Shown piece after piece: positions 1 to 9,267 of a stretch of 64,000 bases of DNA. Under the pieces are notes generated by a model. It saw only the letters and a program-made list of their open reading frames with translations, searched no databases and had not been told where the DNA came from. The stretch covers positions 89,544-153,543 of the forward strand of contig JBAZOY010000001.1 in the NCBI GenBank assembly GCA_041648505.1, in the 5' to 3' direction. Source of the DNA: JBAZOY01 sp041648505 (GTDB lineage: Bacteria > Desulfobacterota > Syntrophia > Syntrophales > CG2-30-49-12). Position 1 is the stretch's first letter, and each line of letters opens with the position of its first letter. Both the position numbers and the translations under genes were made by a program.

Positions 1-929
1 TTAGAGGGGTACAGTCCTGCTACTATCACGAATACACATAAAGCGGTCAGGACCGTTGCCGCTATCCATTTTACATTCCTCCGCTGCTCTAAAAAGCTTC
101 TCCCTCTACGGGCACAGGAACGAACGAGGAACCATCCGGCTCTTGAACGGTTCTGGATGATCAATGCCAGGATAATCTGATGACACAGAGTTACAATCTT
201 CCTCGGATAACCCCCAGTTGCCATATAAAGAGCCCATAAACCCGGGTAAGTAAACAGTGAAGGCGCTTTATCGGTATCGCCGGCTTTTGCAAGACGGGAT
301 ATGACCATGCCCCGTGTCTCCCGGAAATTAAGGGGATTCAGGAAATAGTAGAGGTTAACCCGGTCGGCGACGTTCATCATTCTCTTTAACGTCTGTTCAA
401 ATTCCCTCTGGGCAAAGATAACAATCTGGAGTATTTTATACTCATTCGTCTCGTAATTGAGAAATTCGCGCAGCAACTCAAGACAAAAATCCGGCAGTTT
501 CTGCCCTTCATCAATAAGGAGAACTACCGTCCTTTCATCATCAACGGCCGATTTAAAGAGATAATTTTTGATGCTTTCCCTGAGCTGCCATTCGCTGTCA
601 AGGCTATCCGATCCGGCAACGCCGAATGTCATCGCTACAACAGATAAAAATTCACGGGGGTTTGTAAAGGCTGGGTCCATGAGAAGGTGTGCTTCTATTC
701 TTTCTCCATCCTTTTCAGAAGCGGCAAATTTAAGTAAAAGTTGGCGACAGAGAGTGGTTTTTCCTGTCCCCACATCCCCAATCACCACATTTAATCCTCG
801 ACGGAGACGTACGGCAAGTTCTAACTCTTGCAGGCAACCAGTATGCTCAAGAGAGGGGAAGAAGAATTCCGGTTCCGGCGAGTTGGAAAAAGGCTCCCTG
901 TTCAGGTTTAAAATCCTGAAATAATCCAT
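1..929 (-). CDS. ExeA/MshM-type AAA ATPase of the pilus operon (partial)
   Basis: Open from an ATG at 929 down to the window edge, so the C-terminus is missing. The product begins MDYFRILNLNREPF, typical of the ExeA/GspA/MshM AAA family. It shows a Walker A motif (GDVGTGKTTL) and a Walker B-like LLIDEGQKLP. A hydrophobic membrane segment follows near the visible end (encoded about 8-70), preceded by Arg/Lys residues. In MSHA and type II secretion systems these cytoplasmic ATPases with a single membrane anchor help insert or assemble the secretin. It lies 13 nt downstream of the secretin gene on the same strand, the MshL-MshM order of MSHA operons. The family assignment is secure; the exact substrate is inferred from context. 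Confidence 0.85.
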   Translation of the reverse strand, partial: MDYFRILNLNREPFSNSPEPEFFFPSLEHTGCLQELELAVRLRRGLNVVIGDVGTGKTTLCRQLLLKFAASEKDGERIEAHLLMDPAFTNPREFLSVVAMTFGVAGSDSLDSEWQLRESIKNYLFKSAVDDERTVVLLIDEGQKLPDFCLELLREFLNYETNEYKILQIVIFAQREFEQTLKRMMNVADRVNLYYFLNPLNFRETRGMVISRLAKAGDTDKAPSLFTYPGLWALYMATGGYPRKIVTLCHQIILALIIQNRSRAGWFLVRSCARRGRSFLEQRRNVKWIAATVLTALCVFVIVAGLYPS

Positions 930-942
930 GGTTCCACTTCTC

Positions 943-2574
943 TTATTGAATAGAATTTGCCGGAGGCACAGGTGATTTTTCGCTTGCCGAAACCGCCTGA
1001 GTCGGCGGCAGTATTGTCGGAGTTATGAAAATGAGAACTTCCTGCATAGATTCGCTTTTACCTGCCCCCTTGAAAAACCATCCCAGCAGGGGAATATCCT
1101 TCAGCAAGGGGACACCGACTTGCGCATCCTCTTTCTTCTGTTTTGTCAATCCGGAGATAACAATCGTTTCCCCATCCTGAACGATCAGAGACGTGTTTGT
1201 CTCCTTTTTGTAGATGTAAGGGTTCCCCTGTACATTCCTGGAGTTGTCCACCTCATCCTTCTTTACCACCACTTTCATTTTGAGATTCTTGCCGTCAATC
1301 ACATGAGGGGTAATCTCCAGCCGGAGAACCACATCCTCGAATTTTACCGACCTCGTAATAGCGCCGGTTGCACTTGTTTCTTCCGTTATATAGGGAACTT
1401 TCTCCCCGTTTTCCGTATACGCTGTTTGATTGTCCAGAGTTGTAATCGAAGGGCTGGAAAGGATATTCAATTTTCCTTCTTTCTGGAGAGCATTTAACTG
1501 CATCTCTAAAATGTTGCCCCCGATGGTCCCAAACATGAGACCCAGCGTCCCCGATCCTGTAATGGACGTCTGCGAAGGAGCATTAAAGGCAAACCCCTGA
1601 CCACTCAGTCCCGTTCCGCCATACCCGGGAGTATAATTGCCGCTTATCGGATCGCCTGTACCCGACGTTCCACCCGGGGTGATCCAGATCCCTTTATCTC
1701 CAAATCTAGTACTGTACATGCCACCCCATGAAATCCCAAGATTACGGGCAGTGTCTTGAGTTGTCTCTACAATGTTGGCCTTTATCAGGATCTGCGGCGT
1801 AGGTTTATCTATTTCGTTGATAATCGGCATCATCCTTTCGAGGTCATCCCGGCTTGCCTGAATAATCAGGCTATTACTGTGTGCATTTACCTGTACCGAT
1901 CCCCGTTGTTTACCATCCTTATCTTTTGTTAAAAATTCCTGAAGATTTTCTTTAAGCTTGGGGGCATCCGCATAATCGATGCTGATCACTCTGGTCAACA
2001 GGGGCTGCATCTGCTGAATGCTGATTTCCTGGGCCTTTTGCTTCAGCTCCCGGTCCTTATCTTCCAGGGTTATTACCCTGACAATATTTCCTTCCCACTG
2101 ATAATACAGGCCCTGGTTTTGAAGAATACCCTTAAAAGCGACGTCCCAGGGGACTTCCTTGAAATCAACGGTAATTTCTCCCTTTACCTCATCTTTGATT
2201 AAAATGTTCTGCTCTTCAATTCGGGCCAATGCCCGTATAACAGCCTTGACATCAGCCTGCCGCATTTTCAGGGTAATTTTTCTCACCGGCAGTTGCCTGT
2301 CCTTAACAGACTTCACATCTTTTTCAAGAGAACTGCTCTCCTTCTGCGCACTCCCTGTAACGTCAATGTCTTTCCTGCCGGGAGCCGGAGAATGTCCTCT
2401 TGCCGTCTCTGCCATCTCTTGCCATTTTTCGAAGAAGGGATCTTTTTTTGTCGCCACTTCTTTTACACATCCCGAAAGGGCTATCACCATTCCCAGAACA
2501 AGCGCCAGTCTCCCCCACTTTTTCTTAAAAGCGGCGTTAAACAATATTATCCCCTCCTTCCCTAAAAAATTCAC
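943..2574 (-). CDS. Type IV (MSHA-like) pilus secretin, MshL/PilQ family lipoprotein
   Basis: 543 aa outer-membrane secretin that forms the pilus exit pore. The N-terminus has a basic region, a hydrophobic stretch and a lipobox LSGC near residue 35, so the protein is probably a lipoprotein. A secretin N0/STN-type domain follows (residues about 100-170, with ITLKMRQADVKAVIRALA). The C-terminal secretin domain has the usual VPLLKDIPLLGWFF and EVLIFITPTI segments, and a Gly/Ser/Thr-rich stretch lies in the middle (about 285-345). The start codon overlaps the end of the upstream PilP-like gene by 4 nt, indicating translational coupling. The size, the lipobox and the adjacent ExeA-type ATPase favour MshL over classical PilQ, but both names describe the same role. 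Confidence 0.9.
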   Translation of the reverse strand: MNFLGKEGIILFNAAFKKKWGRLALVLGMVIALSGCVKEVATKKDPFFEKWQEMAETARGHSPAPGRKDIDVTGSAQKESSSLEKDVKSVKDRQLPVRKITLKMRQADVKAVIRALARIEEQNILIKDEVKGEITVDFKEVPWDVAFKGILQNQGLYYQWEGNIVRVITLEDKDRELKQKAQEISIQQMQPLLTRVISIDYADAPKLKENLQEFLTKDKDGKQRGSVQVNAHSNSLIIQASRDDLERMMPIINEIDKPTPQILIKANIVETTQDTARNLGISWGGMYSTRFGDKGIWITPGGTSGTGDPISGNYTPGYGGTGLSGQGFAFNAPSQTSITGSGTLGLMFGTIGGNILEMQLNALQKEGKLNILSSPSITTLDNQTAYTENGEKVPYITEETSATGAITRSVKFEDVVLRLEITPHVIDGKNLKMKVVVKKDEVDNSRNVQGNPYIYKKETNTSLIVQDGETIVISGLTKQKKEDAQVGVPLLKDIPLLGWFFKGAGKSESMQEVLIFITPTILPPTQAVSASEKSPVPPANSIQ

Positions 2575-3080
2575 TCCTGCAATAAGATAGCGAATTCAGC
2601 TTCACGTCTTTCATTTAAAATCATAACCTTATCCGGATATATCTCTTTCAGAACATAACCTTCTATCTCTAAAGGTTCACCTGCTGCATACTCGATACCG
2701 TTGATTATCGCTATCTTCTTCCTGTTCATCTCTAAATAGCCGGAGTAACTGAATTTTGCTTCCGATCCGGGGCCGCTGTCTGCTTCGGCTTTTCCCTTAA
2801 GAGTTACCCAGTCACGAAAATATTTATTCAGATAAAACGGGTTATTCTTCCATTGCGTTTCAGCACGGCTGACTATGTAAGCATCAACAGCCGAGAGCTG
2901 ATTTCCCGTTATGCCCGCGGTTATATCAGATACGAAAGCGCCCAGGTCGCTTGATTTTGCCGCCATATCAACCGGGGCATTTTTCGCCCGCGAGGCGATG
3001 AAGAAATCATAAGCACCATAGCAAATCACTATCGCCATAACGGAGAGAATGAGTATCTGTTGTTTTGTCAACTTCGGCAT
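2571..3080 (-). CDS. PilP/MshK-like pilus assembly protein
   Basis: 169 aa with one N-terminal membrane segment (ILILSVMAIVICYGAYDFF) followed by a periplasmic domain. The C-terminal half (YSGYLEMNRKKIAIINGIEYAAGE...IEGYVLKEIYPDKVMIL) resembles the small beta-domain of PilP/GspC/MshK proteins, which link the inner-membrane PilN/PilO complex to the secretin. Similarity is recognisable mainly by pattern and position: it sits between PilO and the secretin, as PilP and MshK do. It overlaps the secretin gene by 4 nt. Unlike classical PilP it has a membrane anchor rather than an obvious lipobox. Confidence 0.75.
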   Translation of the reverse strand: MPKLTKQQILILSVMAIVICYGAYDFFIASRAKNAPVDMAAKSSDLGAFVSDITAGITGNQLSAVDAYIVSRAETQWKNNPFYLNKYFRDWVTLKGKAEADSGPGSEAKFSYSGYLEMNRKKIAIINGIEYAAGEPLEIEGYVLKEIYPDKVMILNERREAEFAILLQE

Positions 3081-3099
3081 TTACTTCTATGCCCCTTTA

Positions 3100-3639
3100 T
3101 TACTGACTTAAGGCAAGAATGGTTTTCACCTTGAATTCCATGACTTCCCGGTTCTGCTGAATCTGTATTTCCTCTATATGTTCTAAGTAAGGGACACCTC
3201 CCAGGGCAATTAAAAATCCGCGAAGATCAGGAAAATCACCCGCAATAATTATTTCAACAGGAAGAAAATTATGATCGGTATCGGTTGAATTAAGGTCTGG
3301 AGAAATTGATACTATATTCATACCGGTATTTTTAGCTATATTCCTGAAAGTTATCGAGATTACTCCTATTGCCTCCCGGGATAATTTAGTCTTATCGGGA
3401 AAAGGCAGCACCGATGACATTTTCTTCTCAGACCTGCTTTTCAACGACTGATATATGGGATGGTATGTTTTTTGTTCTTCCGACTGAAATTGTAAGGCAC
3501 CAATCTTACGCACCAATTTCGCCGACGCCAGATAATTGGGGATGATCCCGGCAAAGACAATCAGCAACACCCCTGCCAAACAGATCAAAAGGTTAACCAG
3601 CGTCTCTCTGGGGATCATGTCTTTTATTTTTCGCCACAT
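3100..3639 (-). CDS. PilO-like pilus assembly protein
   Basis: 179 aa with a cytoplasmic N-terminus, one transmembrane helix (about residues 14-34, LVNLLICLAGVLLIVFAGII), a short coiled-coil-prone region and a C-terminal ferredoxin-like domain (VEIIIAGDFPDLRGFLIAL is a typical PilO signature). PilO pairs with PilN to form the periplasmic alignment ring of the pilus machine. The gene lies between the PilM-PilN fusion (9 nt upstream) and the PilP-like gene (19 nt downstream), so all are probably one transcript. MshJ is the MSHA name for the equivalent protein. Confidence 0.85.
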   Translation of the reverse strand: MWRKIKDMIPRETLVNLLICLAGVLLIVFAGIIPNYLASAKLVRKIGALQFQSEEQKTYHPIYQSLKSRSEKKMSSVLPFPDKTKLSREAIGVISITFRNIAKNTGMNIVSISPDLNSTDTDHNFLPVEIIIAGDFPDLRGFLIALGGVPYLEHIEEIQIQQNREVMEFKVKTILALSQ

Positions 3640-3648
3640 TACCGAACC

Positions 3649-5511
3649 TTATCCTATTCCTATATCAATTATGAAATGCAGGACATCATCTCTCTTGAAA
3701 TGTTCAACGCTGTTTTTCTTAATGCTGACCTGCTGGAACATCGGCGAGCGCTCCAGCTTCATGATATAATCGGCAAATAATACATCGAGTGTTTTGCGGT
3801 CTCCCAAAATCAGGCCCTCCATGACCAGGTTTTTTGCCCTTTCTTTTTTGGCCCCTATTTGATGTTTAGCACTACCGAGGTAAACCTTCAGATCAATGAG
3901 ACGTACATTTTCCGGCGTCATTTCAGACAACTCGCCAATGATCGCCGTTCCCAGGTATCTATCACTGTACGCTTTAGACGCCTGCTGAAGCTGTTTAGAA
4001 GTAGCGGCCATCCGGGACAGCAGTTTTTGATCAACACGGGGTTTGTACTGCAACAGCTGTTCTTCAAGCTGTGATATTTCGGATTTCTTCTGATTAATGG
4101 CGTGCAGTTGAGAAAGGAAAACGCCTGCACAAATTAATGCAACAGTTATCAGGGATGCGAAGGCTACACGCGTAATGCGGGCAACATTGGTAAGTTTTTC
4201 TTTATTTTTAGATCTAACTAAAAAATTGGGGGTATATTCGTGATCCGAGAGGGCGAGTCCCAGGGCAGGAGTTAAAGCAATTCTCTCCGGCATAGAAATA
4301 TCGAGAGTATCTTTTTGGGGCAACGGAAGCTGAAGAAACTTGAAGGGATCAAGGATATCGCTCTCTATAGCAAGCTGATCACCCACGCATGCAATAATGG
4401 GCATAGATAAACTCATCACGCTTGATACGTAAATTTTATCAACTCTGTCATAACCCAGGTTTGTACTGTAATGTTTAAATGTCCTCTCTACCTGTCTGAT
4501 CACCCTTTCCAGGGCAGGTAAAATAATGGCAAATTTTTCTTCTTCTTTTAAAGTAAAACCTACATCGCCCGCAGTTAACGGCGGGAAGTCAGGACTGAGG
4601 CTGAAAAATACTTTCCGTGCCTCTTCCATGCTCGTTCGGATTGGTTCTCCTTCTATTCCAGACAATTTTGGCAGCAATTCATTAATTCTCTCCTGCAGAG
4701 ATTCAACCATGCTGTTAATCCCGGCCTTGATACCCCTGGTCATGGTGAGCTTTCCCCGGGCATAGATATCAATACGTGAGAAATCATTACCTATGAACAG
4801 ACTTGCAAGCGTACTCTCAGCAGCAGGAAGCCACTCCGTAAGGAATATGTTCTGAATGGCAAAGGATGCGACGGATATGCCATCTAACGGGAAGCCGATT
4901 TCGTTGAATTGTTTCTTTAACCCTTCGATCTCATATCTGGGAGCTGTGTAAACCATCGCCGACAACTTCTGCACAGCACCTTCAGTAATTTCTCCCTGAA
5001 TTTCATAGTCGAATACTGTTTCTTTTTCATCGAAGGGGAGTTCTTTTCTAACCGTCCAGTAAATGGCATTCTCTATGTGTTTTTTTGCAACCTTGGGAAT
5101 CCTGATATGTCGCACATTAACCCGTGCCGAAGACATAATCGCCCATAGATGTAAATTTTTATAGGTTCCACAGAATTTAGATATTTCATTCCTTAGAAAA
5201 TTGTTAAACTCGGGTAACTTCCTCGATGTTATATGGCTGAGTGATACACTCCTCCAGTCAATTAACGTCCACCTGTTATCATTAGACGGTGCTGTTTTCA
5301 CCATCCTGAGGTACTCATGGCCGATATCGACGCCAACGTTTATTGTCCTTTTTTCAGAAAGGGTTTTTAAGGGAATAACATTTTTTTTCTCTTTAGGCGG
5401 GTCAATATCAGGTTTCTGAACGGGATCAGGGGCGGTAGAATCCTTCTTACTTCGGATTAGATCAAGCAGCTTTTCTGTAGAAGTAATATCTTTCAAACGG
5501 GACATTTTCAC
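3649..5511 (-). CDS. PilM-PilN fusion protein of the pilus alignment complex (MshI-like)
   Basis: 620 aa, about twice the length of PilM alone. Residues about 55-430 are the actin-like PilM domain (NVGVDIGHEYLRMVK phosphate-1 loop; RIPKVAKKHIENAIYWTVRKELPF, the usual PilM signature). A membrane helix follows at about 448-468, then a coiled-coil (QKKSEISQLEEQL) and a PilN-type periplasmic domain to the end. The PilM part is therefore cytoplasmic and the PilN part periplasmic, joined through the helix that PilN normally supplies. The first 50 residues are polar and Pro/Lys-rich. A GTG at 5511 and an ATG at 5505 are both possible starts. It is the first gene of the five-gene pilus operon. Confidence 0.88.
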   Translation of the reverse strand: MKMSRLKDITSTEKLLDLIRSKKDSTAPDPVQKPDIDPPKEKKNVIPLKTLSEKRTINVGVDIGHEYLRMVKTAPSNDNRWTLIDWRSVSLSHITSRKLPEFNNFLRNEISKFCGTYKNLHLWAIMSSARVNVRHIRIPKVAKKHIENAIYWTVRKELPFDEKETVFDYEIQGEITEGAVQKLSAMVYTAPRYEIEGLKKQFNEIGFPLDGISVASFAIQNIFLTEWLPAAESTLASLFIGNDFSRIDIYARGKLTMTRGIKAGINSMVESLQERINELLPKLSGIEGEPIRTSMEEARKVFFSLSPDFPPLTAGDVGFTLKEEEKFAIILPALERVIRQVERTFKHYSTNLGYDRVDKIYVSSVMSLSMPIIACVGDQLAIESDILDPFKFLQLPLPQKDTLDISMPERIALTPALGLALSDHEYTPNFLVRSKNKEKLTNVARITRVAFASLITVALICAGVFLSQLHAINQKKSEISQLEEQLLQYKPRVDQKLLSRMAATSKQLQQASKAYSDRYLGTAIIGELSEMTPENVRLIDLKVYLGSAKHQIGAKKERAKNLVMEGLILGDRKTLDVLFADYIMKLERSPMFQQVSIKKNSVEHFKRDDVLHFIIDIGIG

Positions 5512-5572
5512 TCATCCACTTAATATCATGAAAGCTTTGGAAAAGCCTCGCGATATCCTCTCTGGTAAATAC

Positions 5573-5734
5573 TCAGGAGTTATATGTCTTAAGCAGCTCA
5601 ATGACTTCTTCAATTTTTGATAATAACTTTAATGTATCGCTATAATCAAGATAATTCGCAAGAAATAAATAATACCGGTATTTTTTAAATACCTTGTGTT
5701 TTATATGGCTTTGTCTTTTTCTTAACTCCTCCGT
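5573..5734 (-). pseudogene. Possible C-terminal gene relic, small helical protein
   Basis: A 54-codon minus-strand reading frame with no ATG, GTG or TTG. Its product ends FLANYLDYSDTLKLLSKIE and then EVIELLKTYNS. The amphipathic Leu/Lys pattern and ordinary composition look like real coding sequence rather than chance. It vaguely resembles the last helices of S23-type four-helix-bundle proteins, but that is a guess. It is most likely the remnant of a decayed gene. Confidence 0.25.
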
Positions 5735-6001
5735 TTATATTAGCCGGAATAGAAAAGTAGCCTTTCTGATCTGCGAAGTATAATATAAATTTTATTTCTG
5801 AAGAAATTATCATCAAAATGATATATGGATAAAATAAATTATGGTAGTCTGAGACTTTTACAAATTTATTTGCCATTGTCAACAGTAATTTGAGACCTTT
5901 ACAAAACAGTGAAGCCCGTATTAAGAAGAAAAAGATTAAATATCGGTTACCATCCCCCACAGCACCGGCTAAGGCAATATATAAAAGTGTAAGCGCGTGC
6001 A

Positions 6002-6030
6002 TTGACAATTCAGAACCACTTCGGTATTCC
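6002..6030 (+). promoter_or_regulatory. Predicted sigma-70 promoter for the Wzy/TPR gene
   Basis: TTGACA at 6002-6007 and TATTCC at 6025-6030 are separated by 17 nt, 32 nt upstream of the ATG at 6062. The -35 box is perfect and the -10 box is weak. Confidence 0.4.
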
Positions 6031-6061
6031 AAAGTAAGATATTTTTCTCAGGAATTTTAAG

Positions 6062-8356
6062 ATGATAAAGAGGCTGAAGTCTGTCTTTGTTTTAAGAGGG
6101 TTTTTATTACTGGCAATTTTCACACCGCTTCTCTTTTTACCCCAGGTCTGGGACCTGTACACCCTGCCGAAAGAATGTTTCGTGCGCCTTATCGTCTCCC
6201 TTCTCGTGGTGACCTGGGCCTTCGAAAATATTTCCTCGAAAAAATCGGGCATTTATTTTTCTCCTCTGGGGCTTCCCATCCTCCTCTACACCCTGACGCT
6301 TTTCCTCTCGCTCATCTACACCATAAATCCCTATACCGGCGCTTATGAAATCTTTCGCCAGCTAACCTGTGTTTTCCTCTTCTTTTTAGTTATAAACTAC
6401 GTGGAAACAGAGAAGGATATCTTAAATATATGCGGAGCAGCCGTTTTAGGCGGCCTGCTGGTTTCAATCCTGGGCATCTTCCAGTACTTCACCTCCTTTA
6501 ACCCGGATTGGCTTTACCAGGTAGCCAGGCCTTCTGCTACTTTCGGCAACAAAAACATGGCCGCCGAATACGTCATTATGGTAATCCCCCTCTCTCTCAT
6601 TCTTTTCCTTAAGGCCGGGGATGAAAGGCCAAGGCTTTTATGGGCTGTAGCCGCCATTGAAATGATAGCCTATACGGTCTATGCCAATTCCCGGGGAGCA
6701 TGGCTGGGCTTAGCCCTTGGCGGATTGATCACACTCTTGATTCAGACAAGAAGGCACAAAGGACAAAAAACAATAATTGAAGTAATAAAAAAAACCTGTG
6801 CTTCTCCGTATCCGCGCTTTCACTTTTCTCCCTGGAGGGCATCGCTTCTGATCTTTCTACTCTCGCTCCATCTTATTTTTCCCTATATCTTACCTACGCC
6901 CGCAAAGCTTGCTGTCAGTTACCGTGACAAGATGTCTTCAGCGTTAGACCTGAGCAGTGACAGTGCAAGCAGCCGCCTCGCTGTCTGGGCCAATACCCTG
7001 GAAATGATCAAAGATCATCCTTTTGGAGTTGGAATCAACAACTGGAAGGTGGTTTATCCGGAATATACTCGTTCCCGGATAATAGATAAGGCTGCAACCA
7101 GCGAAACCCATTTCGAGGAGGCCCACAACGATTACCTCCAGATGATGGCTGAGATAGGGATTGGTGGCTTTGTCTTTTATTTATGGATCCTTACCGCTAT
7201 TGTCAGGATGTGCTGGAAGTCACCTGATACTAAATATTCACCTTTTTTCCTCTGGAGCATTGTCGGCTTCATGATCACGTCTCTCTTCAGCTTTCCTTCA
7301 AAGATGCCTGTTACGTCTCTTTTCTTCTGGCTCGCTGCCGGCCTGATTGTTGTGAGAAGCCGAATGATAACCCCGTCAGGAAGATGGCGGATAATGGAGG
7401 GCGGAAAGATATTTAATCTGTCCTTTCTTGGATTCTCGGTTATCTGGTTAATTTCTATGGTCTTTTTATCATATCTGCAGACCTTTTCCAATTACTACTT
7501 ACACCGGGCTAATATCTTGCTGACAGGAGATAGAAATGAAGATGCGATAGCAGCGTACAGCCGATCGGCAGAACTCAATCCTTTCTACTATTGGACCTAT
7601 TTTGGTCGCGCGAAGGCGCAATATCGCCTCAATAACTTTGCCGCATCTATTGAGGATAACCTGCATGCACTCAATTTTTATCCCCACGATATAAATGCCC
7701 ATGGCAACCTTGGCCTCGCCTATGCCGAAAAGGGTCTCTTCGATCTTGCCGGGAAGGAGTACCGGAAGGTTCTGAAACTTTATCCGGAAGACAAGCGTGC
7801 CCTTTACCGGATGAAAGAGCTCGACCAAAAAAGAACCTCTTATCTTGAGGCAAAAACAGCCTGCGAAAAATCACAGGCCTCATCCCCGGACTCGGCTGAA
7901 ACTCGCAATTACAGGGGATATTTATGCTTTCTCACCGGATCATACGACGAAGCGATAAGCTGGTATCGTAAAGCTATTGTAATAGACAACCGGTATGCAC
8001 AAGCCCATCATAACCTGGCAAATGCTTACAGTAAGAAGGGACTGATTGATCCGGCCATCGAAGAATATGAGAGGGCAATCAGGATAAATCCTGATCTCGT
8101 GCAGGCTTACATAGATCTGGGTAATGCCTGTAAAGAAAAAGGGCTGTTTAAAACGGCGGTGGAAATGTATCTGGTGGCTCTAAGGCTGAAACCGGATGAT
8201 GCCGATATCCATTTTTCCCTGGGGGAGATATATTTGACCTGCCTGTATGATAAGGAACAGGCCCTTTTCCATTTAAAGAAAACCCTTACTCTCAACCCGC
8301 AACATCCGAGAGCCGAACAGATAATAGAGGTCATCAAAATTCTTACTCATGATTAA
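6062..8356 (+). CDS. O-antigen ligase/polymerase-family membrane protein with C-terminal TPR repeats
   Basis: 764 aa. Residues about 1-480 hold a dozen hydrophobic segments and the Wzy_C/O-antigen-ligase signature: a periplasmic loop with SRLAVWANTLEMIKDHPFGV followed by EEAHNDYLQMMAEIGIGG. Residues about 490-760 are tetratricopeptide repeats (for example YYWTYFGRAKAQYRL, NAHGNLGLAYAEKGLFDLA, AQAHHNLANAYSKKGLIDPA). Wzy_C-TPR proteins join or polymerise glycans on undecaprenyl carriers, and some glycosylate pilins. The position between the pilus operon and the pilin genes makes a pilin O-oligosaccharyltransferase role worth considering, but nothing in the sequence proves it. A stem-loop terminator follows at 8466-8510. 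Confidence 0.85.
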   Translation: MIKRLKSVFVLRGFLLLAIFTPLLFLPQVWDLYTLPKECFVRLIVSLLVVTWAFENISSKKSGIYFSPLGLPILLYTLTLFLSLIYTINPYTGAYEIFRQLTCVFLFFLVINYVETEKDILNICGAAVLGGLLVSILGIFQYFTSFNPDWLYQVARPSATFGNKNMAAEYVIMVIPLSLILFLKAGDERPRLLWAVAAIEMIAYTVYANSRGAWLGLALGGLITLLIQTRRHKGQKTIIEVIKKTCASPYPRFHFSPWRASLLIFLLSLHLIFPYILPTPAKLAVSYRDKMSSALDLSSDSASSRLAVWANTLEMIKDHPFGVGINNWKVVYPEYTRSRIIDKAATSETHFEEAHNDYLQMMAEIGIGGFVFYLWILTAIVRMCWKSPDTKYSPFFLWSIVGFMITSLFSFPSKMPVTSLFFWLAAGLIVVRSRMITPSGRWRIMEGGKIFNLSFLGFSVIWLISMVFLSYLQTFSNYYLHRANILLTGDRNEDAIAAYSRSAELNPFYYWTYFGRAKAQYRLNNFAASIEDNLHALNFYPHDINAHGNLGLAYAEKGLFDLAGKEYRKVLKLYPEDKRALYRMKELDQKRTSYLEAKTACEKSQASSPDSAETRNYRGYLCFLTGSYDEAISWYRKAIVIDNRYAQAHHNLANAYSKKGLIDPAIEEYERAIRINPDLVQAYIDLGNACKEKGLFKTAVEMYLVALRLKPDDADIHFSLGEIYLTCLYDKEQALFHLKKTLTLNPQHPRAEQIIEVIKILTHD

Positions 8357-8400
8357 AGAGCTTCGAAAATTGTATTCATCGGCGCTCAAAAATCTTTTTG
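8357..8400 (+). repeat. Dispersed repeat family 1, partial copy
   Basis: This stretch contains the core ATTCATCGGCGCTCAAAAAT followed by CTTTTT, shared almost exactly with the copy at 14472-14677. Only one arm of the palindromic element is present here, directly after the stop codon of the Wzy/TPR gene. Confidence 0.7.
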
Positions 8401-8465
8401 TTAATCCCTTTTTTTGTAATCCTTCCCTTAAAAGGGAGAGTTTCAGAAAAGCTCTTATGCGAAAA

Positions 8466-8510
8466 TATAAAAGGGGCCAGTGAATTAATTACACTGACCC
8501 CTTTTTATAT
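8466..8510. terminator. Bidirectional rho-independent terminator
   Basis: Near-perfect inverted repeat: AAAAGGGGCCAGTG pairs with CACTGACCCCTTTT across a loop of about nine bases, with A-runs and T-runs on both sides. It sits between two convergent genes (plus-strand Wzy/TPR and minus-strand pilin), so it can serve both. Confidence 0.85.
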
Positions 8511-8532
8511 TTCTCAATTATAACTGGTACAA

Positions 8533-9204
8533 TTAGCGCTTTCTGTAAACGATAACCCCGATATCATCTCCACCCGGAGCGGCATCGCTAGTTTTTGTCT
8601 CAACCATCCCGTTGGGACCGGCAGAAAGAACCCAACCGCTTGCAGGAATACTTGAGTGGAGCGTGGCAGTGTGCATCCCCTCCACATAGACAAGATAGTT
8701 TTTCCCCCAGGGATCAACCCTTCTCATCCTTTCCACGTAAGGACCTTTCCAGTCCACCTGACTTAAAGTAAGATTAGTCCTGTAAAAGTTATTTGGCGCC
8801 GCTCCCAGGGTTCCTCCCGGGTTATCCGCTACGATATGATTCTCCGCATGATCCACTACAGTCATATTGTCCCATGTGATTTGAACACCTGTACCCCAGG
8901 CATTAGGATCCGTTGTTGTATCATTCGTAGGGCCGCTCCTTAAAACTTGATAATAACTCTCTGTAGTTGCTGATCTTGCCGGCCAGACCCCTGTGTCGGC
9001 ATAGAATGATGCTATAGAGGCTGCAATGTATTTACAGTCTTCAAGGGCACCAGTCTCCCCACCCTTTTTTATCTTATCAACAGCGATGGGAATTACCACG
9101 GCAGCCAAAACAGACGTTACCGCCAGTACTGCCGTTACTTCAATCAGGGTATAACCCTTTTCCTTTAAGGTCCTCCTGAATTTTTCTAAAATTTTCTTCA
9201 ACAT
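8533..9204 (-). CDS. Type IV pilin-like/pseudopilin protein (second of pair)
   Basis: 223 aa. A basic leader is followed by the prepilin cleavage motif KG|YTLIEV and a hydrophobic helix (VTAVLAVTSVLAAVVIPIAV), so it is processed by the prepilin peptidase and inserted in the inner membrane. The C-terminal part (GPYVERMRRVDPWGKNYLVY and VLSAGPNGMVET...GGDDIGV) matches the GspG-type DPWG...SAGP...DDI pattern and is shared with the upstream paralogue. A strong Shine-Dalgarno AAAGGAGGT precedes the ATG. It lies 63 nt after the first pilin and probably shares the sigma-54 promoter at 9944. The global pilin/T2SS-G fold is clear; whether it is a major or minor pilin is not. Confidence 0.85.
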   Translation of the reverse strand: MLKKILEKFRRTLKEKGYTLIEVTAVLAVTSVLAAVVIPIAVDKIKKGGETGALEDCKYIAASIASFYADTGVWPARSATTESYYQVLRSGPTNDTTTDPNAWGTGVQITWDNMTVVDHAENHIVADNPGGTLGAAPNNFYRTNLTLSQVDWKGPYVERMRRVDPWGKNYLVYVEGMHTATLHSSIPASGWVLSAGPNGMVETKTSDAAPGGDDIGVIVYRKR

Positions 9205-9267
9205 CTTTTACCTCCTTTGTATTTCCGGTCTCGGGTCTTTTTCCCCAGGACACGGACGTTGACTAAT

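Larger units (their letters stand above)
5512..6061. other. 550-nt divergent intergenic region, AT-rich
   Basis: This region separates the minus-strand pilus operon from the plus-strand Wzy/TPR gene and must hold promoters for both. A plausible plus-strand sigma-70 promoter lies at 6002-6030. On the minus strand an open stretch (5573-5734) without any start codon reads like the C-terminus of a small helical protein. Nothing else could be assigned. Confidence 0.5.

Noticed and set aside
5685..6032. 115-codon minus-strand reading frame in the intergenic region before the Wzy/TPR gene
   Set aside because: Odd composition with no ribosome-binding site or family feature; it runs across the divergent promoter region.
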